Below are positions 1-6,408 of a DNA stretch of 10,539 nt, piece after piece. The position numbers were made by a program, and so were the translations under genes. Position 1 is the stretch's first letter. Each line of letters opens with the position of its first letter. Under the pieces are notes generated by a model. The model saw nothing but the letters and a program-made list of their open reading frames with translations, had not been told where the DNA came from and did no database searches. The DNA is from Vulcanimicrobiota bacterium (lineage in GTDB: Bacteria > Vulcanimicrobiota > Vulcanimicrobiia > Vulcanimicrobiales > Vulcanimicrobiaceae). The stretch lies in assembly GCA_014304965.1 (NCBI GenBank), contig JACRTZ010000284.1:1-10539 (forward strand), written 5' to 3'.

Positions 1-545
1 ACCCCGACGTCCTGATCGCGGACGAACCGACCACGGCGCTCGACGTCACGATCCAAGCCCAAATTTTGGAGCTGATGAACGAGATGCAGGCGCGTCTGGG
101 CTCGGCCATCATCTTGATCACCCACGACCTCGGCGTCGTCGCCGAGACGTGCAAGAACGTCCTCGTGATGTACGCCGGCAATCTCGTCGAGTACGGCAAC
201 GCGGGCCAGATATTTGAGGCGCCCCGCCATCCGTACACGATGGGTCTGCTGTCGTCGCTGCCGCGTCTGGACGCGGCCGGCGGCAACCAGCGGCTCGTCC
301 CGATCGAGGGCCAGCCGCCGAACATGCTGCGCTTGCCGGCCGGCTGCACGTTCGCGCCGCGCTGCAAGTACCGCATGCCGATCTGCGATACGCCGGTGCC
401 GCTGTACGATTTTGGCGACGGCCACGTGGCGCGCTGCTACCTGTACGACGAACGAACCGAAGGCGAGCGAACGCTCGACGTCAAGTCGGTGCCGGCGATT
501 CCGAACAGCGCTCCCGCTCCGCCGGTGCAGGCGGTGGCGAAGTGA
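1..545 (+). CDS. oppD: Peptide/nickel ABC transporter ATP-binding protein, OppD/DppD-like (3' part only)
   Basis: This is the C-terminal part of one of the two ATPases that power an oligopeptide/dipeptide ABC importer on the cytoplasmic face of the membrane. The 5' end lies before the window; the frame is open from base 3. Visible are the Walker B and D-loop region (LIADEPTTALD, about bases 15-47), the H-loop (ITHDLGVVAE, about 117-146) and the C-terminal oligopeptide-transporter extension with HPYTMGLLSSLPRL and four cysteines beginning in GCTFAPRCKYRMPIC. Walker A, the Q-loop and the signature motif are outside the window. The TGA stop overlaps the GTG start of the next ATPase by 4 bases, so the two are translationally coupled. 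OppD, DppD and nickel-transport homologues cannot be separated from this fragment, and the substrate is decided by a binding protein not seen here. Family certain; the symbol is a best guess. Confidence 0.9.
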   Translation, partial: PDVLIADEPTTALDVTIQAQILELMNEMQARLGSAIILITHDLGVVAETCKNVLVMYAGNLVEYGNAGQIFEAPRHPYTMGLLSSLPRLDAAGGNQRLVPIEGQPPNMLRLPAGCTFAPRCKYRMPICDTPVPLYDFGDGHVARCYLYDERTEGERTLDVKSVPAIPNSAPAPPVQAVAK

Positions 546-1633
546 GCACGATGTCGGCTCCCGGCGTGCCGGTCGAGCCGGCGGTCGGTGAGGACGACCT
601 CGTCGTCGTCCGCGACCTCTACAAGTACTTTCCGATTCATGCGGGCGTGCTGTCGCGTCACGTCGGCGACGTCAAGGCCGTGGACGGCATCGATTTCTCG
701 ATCAAGCGCGGCGAGACGCTGGGACTGGTCGGCGAGTCGGGCTCGGGCAAGACCACCGCCGGTCGCGTCGTGCTGCGCCTGCTGCCGGCGACCAAGGGCG
801 AAGTCTTTTTCGAAGGCCGCAACATCCTCGAACTCGGGCGCGAGGAGATCCGCAAGCTCCGCAAAGAGATGCAGATCATCTTCCAGGACCCCTACGCGTC
901 CTTGAACCCGCGTATGACCGTCGGCGATATCATTGGCGAGCCGCTTGCCATCCATCATCTGGCGCGCGGGAAAGAAGCCGAGACGCGCGTCCAGGAACTG
1001 TTGCGCCTCGTCGGATTGCAGCCGTATCACGCGAACCGCTATCCGCACGAATTTTCGGGCGGCCAGCGCCAGCGCGTCGGGATCGCCCGGGCGCTCGCGG
1101 TCAATCCCAAATTTATCGTTGCCGATGAACCCGTCTCGGCGCTCGACGTCTCGATTCAGGCCCAGGTCGTCAACCTGCTGCAAGATCTTCAGGAACAGCT
1201 CGGACTCACGTACCTGTTCATCGCTCACGACCTCTCGGTCGTGCGCCACATCTCCGACCGCGTGGCCGTCATGTACGTCGGCAAGATCATGGAGATCGCC
1301 GACCGCGACGACCTCTACAAGAATCCGCTCCATCCGTACACGATCGCGCTGCTGTCGGCCATCCCGATTCCCGATCCAAAGGTCGAACAGCGCCGCAGGC
1401 GCATCATCCTGACGGGCGACATTCCCTCGCCCGTCAACCCGCCGTCGGGTTGCCGTTTTCACACGCGCTGTCCGGTCGCGTTCGATCGTTGCAAAGTCGA
1501 AATTCCGGCGATGCTCACCTATGGGCCGAGCCACCAGGCCGCGTGCCATTGGGTCGAAGAACACGACGGCGAGGCGCCGGATCTGACGAAAGGCCGCGTC
1601 GAGGCGGTCGTCGAGCCGAAGACGCCTTCCTGA
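542..1633 (+). CDS. oppF: Peptide/nickel ABC transporter ATP-binding protein, OppF/DppF-like
   Basis: Complete 363-residue second ATPase of the same importer, hydrolysing ATP to drive peptide uptake as a heterodimer with the preceding protein. All motifs are intact: Walker A GESGSGKTT (64-72), Q-loop Q115 in IIFQDPYAS, signature FSGGQ (171-175), Walker B FIVADEP (191-197, catalytic E196) and H-loop H229. The C-terminal extension (about 262-340) carries HPYTIALLSAIP and cysteines 304, 310, 317 and 335, the pattern of the oligopeptide-transporter C-terminal domain. In some mycobacterial homologues the equivalent cysteines of the partner ATPase bind an iron-sulfur cluster; whether these do is unknown. 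The GTG start at 542 overlaps the upstream stop (GTGA). An in-frame ATG at 551 is an alternative, but the overlap favours GTG. The gene is last in its operon and converges on the minus-strand Lys-rich gene. Dpp versus Opp specificity is not decidable here. Confidence 0.93.
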   Translation: MSTMSAPGVPVEPAVGEDDLVVVRDLYKYFPIHAGVLSRHVGDVKAVDGIDFSIKRGETLGLVGESGSGKTTAGRVVLRLLPATKGEVFFEGRNILELGREEIRKLRKEMQIIFQDPYASLNPRMTVGDIIGEPLAIHHLARGKEAETRVQELLRLVGLQPYHANRYPHEFSGGQRQRVGIARALAVNPKFIVADEPVSALDVSIQAQVVNLLQDLQEQLGLTYLFIAHDLSVVRHISDRVAVMYVGKIMEIADRDDLYKNPLHPYTIALLSAIPIPDPKVEQRRRRIILTGDIPSPVNPPSGCRFHTRCPVAFDRCKVEIPAMLTYGPSHQAACHWVEEHDGEAPDLTKGRVEAVVEPKTPS

Positions 1634-1661
1634 CGTCACCGGCCGTCCGTCATTCTTCACG

Positions 1662-1692
1662 AAAAAGGCGACCGCGTTTCCGCAGTCGCCTT
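1662..1692 (-). terminator. Rho-independent terminator in the convergent junction
   Basis: The 82-base gap between the two convergent genes holds an inverted repeat. AAGGCGAC (1665-1672) pairs with GTCGCCTT (1685-1692), one C/A mismatch follows, and GCG (1674-1676) pairs with CGC (1681-1683) around a TTTC loop. Read on the minus strand the stem is followed by a T run (complement of AAAAA, 1662-1666), the classic layout for ending the Lys-rich gene, whose stop is about 24 bases upstream. On the plus strand the tail is only TTCGTTTC, so termination of oppF there would be weaker, but the hairpin may serve both genes. Confidence 0.7.
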
Positions 1693-1715
1693 CGTTTCGC
1701 TAGGGTGAGAAAGCG

Positions 1716-2087
1716 CTAGGCTTTCTTTTTGCGTCCGCCTTTTTTCTTGCGTCCGCCTTTTTTCTTGGCGCCGCCCTTCTTGGCTCCGCCCTTTTTCTTA
1801 GCGGCGCCTTTCTTAGCTCCGCCCTTCTTGCGTCCGCCCTTTTTCTTGGCGGCGCCTTTCTTGGCTCCGCCCTTCTTGCGTCCGCCCTTTTTCTTGGCTC
1901 CGGCTTTCTTCGCGCCGCCCTTTTTCTTGGCTGCGCCTTTCTTGCGTCCGGCCTTTTTCTTTGCGGCCGGTGCGGCTGCGGCAGCCTTCTTACGGCCGGC
2001 TTTCTTTCGGCCTTTCTTTCGGCCGCGCGCAGGAGCGGCGACGCCGTCTTCCATTTCGCCCATGCCGCCCATCATATCGTTATCCAA
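1716..2087 (-). CDS. Lysine/alanine/glycine-repeat basic protein, histone H1-like (putative nucleoid-associated protein)
   Basis: A 123-residue protein with an acidic, Met/Gly-rich head (about 1-16; MDNDMMGGMGEMEDG) followed by a tail (about 21-123) built almost only of Lys, Arg, Ala and Gly in units such as GRKK, GAKK and AAKKK. I count 44 Lys and 9 Arg against 5 acidic residues. No folded domain is evident. The composition resembles bacterial histone H1-like proteins and the basic tails of actinobacterial HU, which bind DNA non-specifically through charge; a nucleoid-compacting role is inferred from composition only. RNA or ribosome binding is also possible. TTG at 2087 is chosen because AGGAGG lies 4 bases upstream; ATG codons at 2075 and 2072 would shorten the head to a 16-19 base spacing. 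It has its own likely promoter and terminator and is divergent from topA. It contains a near-perfect 48-base internal duplication. The opposite-strand reading (Pro/Phe repeats) lacks such signals. Confidence 0.82.
   Translation of the reverse strand: MDNDMMGGMGEMEDGVAAPARGRKKGRKKAGRKKAAAAAPAAKKKAGRKKGAAKKKGGAKKAGAKKKGGRKKGGAKKGAAKKKGGRKKGGAKKGAAKKKGGAKKGGAKKKGGRKKKGGRKKKA
1801..1896 (-). repeat. Two near-identical tandem 48-base repeats inside the Lys-rich gene
   Basis: Bases 1801-1848 and 1849-1896 are the same 48-base unit, differing by eye only at 1815 (A) versus 1863 (G). Each copy encodes 16 residues of the Lys/Gly/Ala tail (GGRKKGGAKKGAAKKK appears twice in the protein). Shorter degenerate units of the same kind fill most of 1720-2030. 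The near identity at the DNA level suggests recent duplication or slippage, and the multiple-of-3 length keeps the frame. Confidence 0.85.
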
Positions 2088-2091
2088 GATG

Positions 2092-2097
2092 CCTCCT
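2092..2097 (-). promoter_or_regulatory. Shine-Dalgarno site that sets the TTG start of the Lys-rich gene
   Basis: The plus strand reads CCTCCT, so the minus strand carries a full AGGAGG. Four bases (CATC) separate it from TTG at 2087. This tight spacing matches that of topA on the other side of the intergenic region, supporting TTG over the internal ATGs. Confidence 0.65.
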
Positions 2098-2156
2098 CGT
2101 CCGTTTGGACGATAATGCGTGGATGCGTCGACGCTAACGTCAACGCGGTTGGTTGC

Positions 2157-2185
2157 ATCTTATACCGTGCTTGAAAAATTTGCAA
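2157..2185 (-). promoter_or_regulatory. Candidate sigma-70-type promoter for the Lys-rich gene
   Basis: On the minus strand a TTGCAA hexamer (plus 2180-2185) is followed after 17 bases by TAAGAT (plus 2157-2162), or after 15 bases by the better hexamer TATAAG (plus 2159-2164). The site lies in an AT-rich patch of otherwise GC-rich DNA. A start near base 2150 would give a leader of about 60 bases. Pattern match only. Confidence 0.45.
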
Positions 2186-2212
2186 GTTTGAGGTACGCGC
2201 GCGCCCGCGGTT

Positions 2213-2242
2213 TTGCACCCTACTTGACGGCGGGATTATACT
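2213..2242 (+). promoter_or_regulatory. topA: Candidate sigma-70-type promoter for the topA operon
   Basis: TTGCAC (2213-2218), an 18-base spacer and TATACT (2237-2242, five of six matches to the consensus -10) make a plausible promoter about 50 bases before the topA start. The -35 is weak (three of six). The region would then contain back-to-back divergent promoters whose -35 elements are about 28 bases apart. The short leader includes a possible weak stem (GTTTTCGC at 2249-2256 with GCGAAAC at 2274-2280, one bulge). Confidence 0.45.
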
Positions 2243-2285
2243 TATGGCGTTTTCGCTTACCCCTTAATGCCCCGCGAAACGGAAC

Positions 2286-2290
2286 GAGGA
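2286..2290 (+). promoter_or_regulatory. topA: Shine-Dalgarno site that sets the TTG start of topA
   Basis: GAGGA at 2286-2290 sits four bases (CCAT) before TTG at 2295. No ATG or GTG in frame gives the expected topoisomerase N-terminus (KKPLIIVESPTKA), so TTG is very likely the true start. Confidence 0.65.
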
Positions 2291-2294
2291 CCAT

Positions 2295-4472
2295 TTGAAA
2301 AAGCCGCTGATCATCGTCGAATCTCCGACGAAGGCGCGCACGATTAAGAAATTTCTGCCTCCCCGTTTCGTCGTAAAGGCCTCGGTTGGGCACGTGCGCG
2401 ACCTGCCGAAAAGCACGCTGGGCGTTGACGTGGAGCACGATTTCGAGCCGCGTTATCTGACTATTAAAGGGAAGGGCGACGTCATCAAGGAGCTCAAGAG
2501 CGCCGTGAAAGTCGCGACCGACGTTTTCCTGGCAACCGACCCCGATCGCGAAGGCGAAGCGATCGCGTGGCACCTGGCGGAGCTCCTCAAACTCGACGAT
2601 CCCAAGCGCATCGAACTTCACGAGATCACCAAGGACGCGGCGCTCAAGGCAATTTCCGAGCCCCACGCCATCGACATGGATCGCGTGAACGCTCAGCAAG
2701 CGCGCCGCATTCTCGACCGTTTGGTCGGTTATAAGATATCGCCGCTGCTATGGGCTAAAGTCCGCGGCGGCCTGTCGGCCGGCCGCGTGCAATCCGTGGC
2801 CGTCAAGCTGATCGTCGATCGCGAACGCGAGATCGAAGCGTTCAATGCCCGCGAGTATTGGACGATCGCCGCCCTGCTGGCGCCGGCCGGCGAGGCGATG
2901 AGCTTTGCCGCCGAGCTTTCCGAGGTGGACGGCGTCAAGGCCGAGATTGCGGCGGGCGACCGCGCGCACGCCATCGTCGCGGACCTGGAGGGCGCCGCCT
3001 ATCGCGTCGCCGCCGTCAAGCAGCGCGAAACGCGCCGTAACGCGGCCGCACCGTTCACGACCTCGACGCTGCAACAAGAAGCGGCCCGCAAGTTGCGGCT
3101 GCGTGTCCGCCGCACGATGCAGATCGCCCAAGCGCTCTACGAGGGCGTGGACCTCGGCGCCCAGGGTACCCAAGGTCTCATTACCTACATGCGTACCGAC
3201 TCGACGCGCATTTCGGACAGCGCGCGCGACGCGGCCAAGGCCTTCGTAGACTCTACCTTCGGCCCGGAATTCTACGGCGGTGCGCGCACCCACAAATTAC
3301 GCGAGGGGGCGCAGGACGCCCACGAAGCGATCCGTCCGACCGACATCACGCGCACGCCCGATTCGTTGTCGAAAATCCTCAAGCGCGACGAACTGCGGCT
3401 GTATCAACTGATCTGGGAGCGGTTCGTCGCTTCGCAGATGGCGGCGGCGGTCTTCGATCAGACAACGGTGGACGTGGAAGCGACGCCCGCAACCTCCGCG
3501 ACCCGCTACGGTCTGCGCGCGACGGGCAGCGTGCTGAAGTTCGCCGGCTACACCGCAGTATATGAAGAAGGCCGCGACGACGACGCCGCGGACAAGTTGG
3601 CGGACAAAGCCGCTGCCACGAAAGACGGACGGCCCGCCGGGCGCGTGATGCTGCCGGCGGTCGAACAGGCCCAAAGCCTCGACAAGAAATCGGTCGAGGC
3701 CAAGCAGCACTTCACCGAACCGCCTCCGCGCTATACCGAAGCCTCGCTGGTGAAAGCGCTCGAAGACAACGGCATCGGCCGGCCATCAACCTACAGCTCG
3801 ATCGTCGAAACGATTCAAGCGCGGCAATACGTCGAGCAGTCGGAGCGGCGGTTTCGGCCGACCGAGATCGGCACGGCCGTCAACGATCTCTTGGCCGAGC
3901 ACTTCAAAGACATCATGGACTTGAAGTACACCGCCAAGCTGGAGCACGAACTCGACCTCGTCGAGGAGCACAAAGAAAACTGGGTCGAAGTGCTGCGCGC
4001 CTTTTACGGCCCGTTCGAGCGCGACCTGAAGGAAGCGGAGCAGAAGCTCCCGCGTCTCGAGATCAAGGACGAGCCGACCGACGAGATCTGTCCCAATTGC
4101 GGACGGCCCATGGTCATCAAGACCGGGCGTTTCGGGCGCTTCATTTCGTGCACCGGTTACCCCGAGTGCAAGACGACGAAGCCGATTCTCAAAGACACGG
4201 GCGCCAAGTGCCCCAAGGACGGCGGCATGGTCGTCGAGCGCCGCTCCAAGCGCGGCCGCACGTTCTTTGGCTGCGCAAATTACCCGGCCTGCGATTTCGT
4301 CTCGTGGGACCGCGTCGTGCCCGAGCCATGTCCGGTGTGCGGCGCGTACGTGGTCGCCAAATCGCGGCGCGGTACCGTGATGCTTGAGTGCAGCAAGGAC
4401 AAGACGCACGACACGAGCGCTATCGGCGGTGCCGAACGCGAGGGTTCGGAAGCGGAAGCGGCGCCCGCCTGA
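2295..4472 (+). CDS. topA: DNA topoisomerase I (type IA)
   Basis: A 725-residue type IA topoisomerase that relaxes negative supercoils by cutting one DNA strand through a 5'-phosphotyrosine link. The TOPRIM domain comes first (about 1-120), with E9 in IVESPTKA and the acidic triad D82, D84, E86 in TDPDREGE. The cleavage domain has VNAQQARRILDRLVGY (131-146), catalytic Y298 in GLITYMRTDSTR and R300, then AHEAIRPTD (342-350) and DNGIGRPSTY (491-500). Three zinc-ribbon units end the protein: C599/C602/C619/C625 is complete; the second has C639, C660 and C666 but Asp (CPKDGG) where a second Cys of the first pair might be; the third has C679/C682/C699 and possibly H705. Length is normal for a Firmicutes/cyanobacterial-type TopA. 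It opens the operon with trmFO and hslV downstream, and it is divergent from the Lys-rich gene, suggesting a shared control region for two DNA-topology proteins (inference). Confidence 0.97.
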   Translation: MKKPLIIVESPTKARTIKKFLPPRFVVKASVGHVRDLPKSTLGVDVEHDFEPRYLTIKGKGDVIKELKSAVKVATDVFLATDPDREGEAIAWHLAELLKLDDPKRIELHEITKDAALKAISEPHAIDMDRVNAQQARRILDRLVGYKISPLLWAKVRGGLSAGRVQSVAVKLIVDREREIEAFNAREYWTIAALLAPAGEAMSFAAELSEVDGVKAEIAAGDRAHAIVADLEGAAYRVAAVKQRETRRNAAAPFTTSTLQQEAARKLRLRVRRTMQIAQALYEGVDLGAQGTQGLITYMRTDSTRISDSARDAAKAFVDSTFGPEFYGGARTHKLREGAQDAHEAIRPTDITRTPDSLSKILKRDELRLYQLIWERFVASQMAAAVFDQTTVDVEATPATSATRYGLRATGSVLKFAGYTAVYEEGRDDDAADKLADKAAATKDGRPAGRVMLPAVEQAQSLDKKSVEAKQHFTEPPPRYTEASLVKALEDNGIGRPSTYSSIVETIQARQYVEQSERRFRPTEIGTAVNDLLAEHFKDIMDLKYTAKLEHELDLVEEHKENWVEVLRAFYGPFERDLKEAEQKLPRLEIKDEPTDEICPNCGRPMVIKTGRFGRFISCTGYPECKTTKPILKDTGAKCPKDGGMVVERRSKRGRTFFGCANYPACDFVSWDRVVPEPCPVCGAYVVAKSRRGTVMLECSKDKTHDTSAIGGAEREGSEAEAAPA

Positions 4473-4483
4473 CCCCGCGCGAC

Positions 4484-5854
4484 ATGAGCGCATCGGTGCG
4501 CGTCATTGGCGGAGGGCTCGCCGGATGTGAGGCGGCGTGGCAGGCCGCGCGCCGCGGTCTCGACGTCGAACTGTTCGAGATGCGGCCGCTGCGGCGGGGG
4601 CCCGCGCACGTCACCGACGACCTGGCCGAACTGGTGTGCAGCAACTCGCTGCGCGGCGCGGCGCTCGAGAATGCGGTCGGACTGCTCAAAGAAGAGTTGG
4701 CTCGCATGGGCTCGCTCATCGTGACGAGCGCGCGCGAAGCCGCCGTCCCGGCGGGCGGCGCGCTTGCGGTCGATCGCGAGCGTTTCGCCCGGCTCGTCCA
4801 ATCGCGACTGGAAGCGTTGCCCAACGTCCGCATCGTTCGCGAAGAAGTGACCGCCATCGACCCGGCGATTCCGACGATCGTCGCGTGCGGGCCGCTACCC
4901 TCGGAGGCACTCTCGGCGGCGCTCGACGCGCTGCTTGTCTCGGGTTCGAGCCCCGGTGCGGCGCGCTTGCACTACTACGACGCGGCCTCGCCGATCGTGG
5001 CGGCCGACTCGCTCGACCGCTCCCGGATGTACGCGAAGTCGCGGTACGATAAGGGCGACGGCGACGACTACCTCAACGTGCCGCTCGATCGCGAGCAGTA
5101 CGCGACCCTGTTGCGCGACCTTCGCGAGCTGCCGAAACATCAGCCCAAGGACTTCGAGACCGACGCCGCCGCCGGCGCGGTGCCCTATTTCGAGGGCTGT
5201 CTGCCGGTCGAAGAAATGGCAGCGCGCGGCGACGACGTTATGCGATTCGGTCCGCTCAAACCGGTCGGACTGCGCGACCCCGGTACGGGCGCGACGCCGT
5301 ATGCCGTCGTTCAATTGCGAAAAGAAAATGCCGCCGGCACCGCCTTTAACCTGGTCGGTTTTCAGACGCGCCTGACGTGGCCGGCGCAAAAAGAAGCCTT
5401 CGGCAAGCTGCCGGGTTTTGCGGAAGCCGAATGGCTGCGCCTCGGCGTCATGCATCGGAACTCGTTCGTGGACGCGCCGCGCGTCCTCGAGGCGGACCTG
5501 CGCGTGCGGGGCTGCGAGCGCGTCTGGCTCGCCGGCCAGATCACGGGCGCCGAAGGGTACGTCGAGGCGGCAGCCTGCGGCCTGATCGCCGCGCTTTCCG
5601 CGAGCCACGTGCTTCGCGGGCTCGCGCCGCCGGCGGTGCCCGCCGATACGGCGCTCGGCGCGGTCGTCGCGCACTTGCAAAACGAGACGACTCACGACTT
5701 TCAGCCGGCAAACGTGACCTGGTCGTATTTCAGCCCGCCCCCGAACGCGCCGCGCGACAAGCGCGAACGCCGCCGTCTGATGGCGGAGCGGGCCCTCGCG
5801 CGGCTGGCCGAATGGAGTGTGGAACTTGAAGCGGCCTCGGGGGTACCAGCGTAA
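4484..5854 (+). CDS. trmFO: Methylenetetrahydrofolate-tRNA-(uracil-5-)-methyltransferase TrmFO
   Basis: A flavoprotein that makes 5-methyluridine at position 54 of the tRNA T-loop, using methylenetetrahydrofolate as carbon donor and FAD/NAD(P)H as reductant (known for the family). The 456-residue protein begins with a Rossmann FAD motif (VIGGGLAGCEAA, 7-18). Family landmarks follow in order: LVCSNSLR (C52), VPAGGALAVDR (88-98), YFEGCLPVEEMA (C239), FGPLKPVGL, VQLRKEN, NLVGFQTRLTWP, MHRNSFVDAP and GQITGAEGYVEAA. C52 and C239 match the two functional cysteines of characterised enzymes. ATG at 4484 is chosen because it begins just before the FAD fold; the frame stays open upstream to a GTG at 4388, but that stretch lies inside topA and looks random. 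No clear ribosome site is visible, so coupling to topA (11-base gap) is likely. TAA at 5852-5854 directly abuts the hslV start. Confidence 0.96.
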   Translation: MSASVRVIGGGLAGCEAAWQAARRGLDVELFEMRPLRRGPAHVTDDLAELVCSNSLRGAALENAVGLLKEELARMGSLIVTSAREAAVPAGGALAVDRERFARLVQSRLEALPNVRIVREEVTAIDPAIPTIVACGPLPSEALSAALDALLVSGSSPGAARLHYYDAASPIVAADSLDRSRMYAKSRYDKGDGDDYLNVPLDREQYATLLRDLRELPKHQPKDFETDAAAGAVPYFEGCLPVEEMAARGDDVMRFGPLKPVGLRDPGTGATPYAVVQLRKENAAGTAFNLVGFQTRLTWPAQKEAFGKLPGFAEAEWLRLGVMHRNSFVDAPRVLEADLRVRGCERVWLAGQITGAEGYVEAAACGLIAALSASHVLRGLAPPAVPADTALGAVVAHLQNETTHDFQPANVTWSYFSPPPNAPRDKRERRRLMAERALARLAEWSVELEAASGVPA

Positions 5855-6382
5855 GTGAACATCCGTTCTACCACGATTCTCGGCGTGCGGCGCGACGGCA
5901 AGCTCGCGATTGCGGGCGACGGGCAAGTGACCCTCGACAAGACGATCGTCAAACACGGTGCGCGCAAAGTACGGCGCATCGCGGGCGGCACGGTCCTCGC
6001 GGGTTTCGCGGGTTCGGCTGCCGACGGCATTACGCTTCTCGAAAAATTCGAAGGCAAATTGACGGAGTACAAGGACATCGTGCGTGCGGCCGTCGAGCTG
6101 GCCAAAGATTGGCGTCAGGATCGCGCGTTGCGGCGCCTGGAGGCACTGATGGTGGTCGGCAACGCCGCCCATCTCTACGTGCTCAGCGGGACCGGCGACG
6201 TCATCGAGCCCGACGAAGGCATCGCCGCCATCGGCAGCGGCGGACCGTACGCGCAGGCCGCGGCGACCGCGCTGCTGCGGCACACCAATCTCGACGTCGA
6301 GACGATCGCCCGCGAGGCGCTCAAGGTCGCCGGTTCGATCGACATCTACACGAACGACGACATCGTGGTGGAAACGGTCTAA
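5855..6382 (+). CDS. hslV: ATP-dependent protease subunit HslV (ClpQ), N-terminal threonine peptidase
   Basis: A 175-residue proteasome-like peptidase that forms the double-hexamer core of the HslUV protease in the cytoplasm. Aligned by eye to the E. coli protein, the catalytic N-terminal threonine is T6 (in STTILGVRRDG), so residues MNIRS would be a 5-residue propeptide removed on maturation; E. coli removes only Met. Other active-site residues are present: D22 (IAGDGQ), K38 (RKVRR) and S128 in IGSGGPYAQAAA. LAKDWRQDR (83-91) is a strong family motif. The GTG start follows the trmFO TAA with no spacer, and a G-rich stretch (5839-5843) at the end of trmFO may serve as a weak ribosome site. 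The partner unfoldase hslU lies about 3 kb downstream, after two other genes, rather than directly next to it. Family identity is certain. Confidence 0.97.
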   Translation: MNIRSTTILGVRRDGKLAIAGDGQVTLDKTIVKHGARKVRRIAGGTVLAGFAGSAADGITLLEKFEGKLTEYKDIVRAAVELAKDWRQDRALRRLEALMVVGNAAHLYVLSGTGDVIEPDEGIAAIGSGGPYAQAAATALLRHTNLDVETIAREALKVAGSIDIYTNDDIVVETV

Positions 6383-6395
6383 GGCCGCTTTTCAC

Positions 6396-6402
6396 GAAGG
6401 AA
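6396..6402 (+). promoter_or_regulatory. Ribosome binding site that sets the start of the exported TPR-like protein
   Basis: GAAGGAA lies six bases before ATG at 6409. The same frame is open upstream to 6109, inside hslV, but that stretch is an arginine-rich shadow reading; this site and the signal-peptide-like sequence that follows it fix the start at 6409. Confidence 0.6.
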
Positions 6403-6408
6403 CGGAAC

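Noticed and set aside
437..1660. 407-residue minus-strand reading frame opposite the second ABC ATPase
   Set aside because: It mirrors a complete ATPase with every motif intact and is rich in Arg/Asp/Ala, as antisense frames of GC-rich genes are. No recognisable domain or ribosome site.
1729..2115. Plus-strand frame of Pro/Phe/Leu/Ala repeats that could look like a membrane protein
   Set aside because: It is the antisense of the Lys-rich gene. The minus strand has AGGAGG, a promoter-like pair and a terminator with a T run; the plus strand has none of these.
2125..2134. GCGTCGACGC palindrome in the leader of the Lys-rich gene as an operator
   Set aside because: A 10-base GC-rich palindrome is expected often in this DNA. 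A nearby similar GCGTTGACG (minus strand) is suggestive, but no second clean copy supports a regulator site.
2224..2229. TTGACG as the -35 element for topA
   Set aside because: It is the better hexamer, but TATACT is only 7 bases downstream and no -10-like hexamer lies 16-18 bases away.
4388..4483. Upstream extension of trmFO to a GTG inside topA
   Set aside because: The extra 32 residues resemble no TrmFO, and the FAD fold begins right after ATG 4484.
4895..6283. 462-residue minus-strand reading frame across trmFO and hslV
   Set aside because: It spans two clearly identified plus-strand genes and their junction, and shows no domain. A GC-bias shadow.
6109..6408. Upstream extension of the TPR-like protein into hslV
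   Set aside because: The extra 100 residues are Arg-rich shadow sequence and would bury the signal peptide; a good ribosome site precedes ATG 6409.
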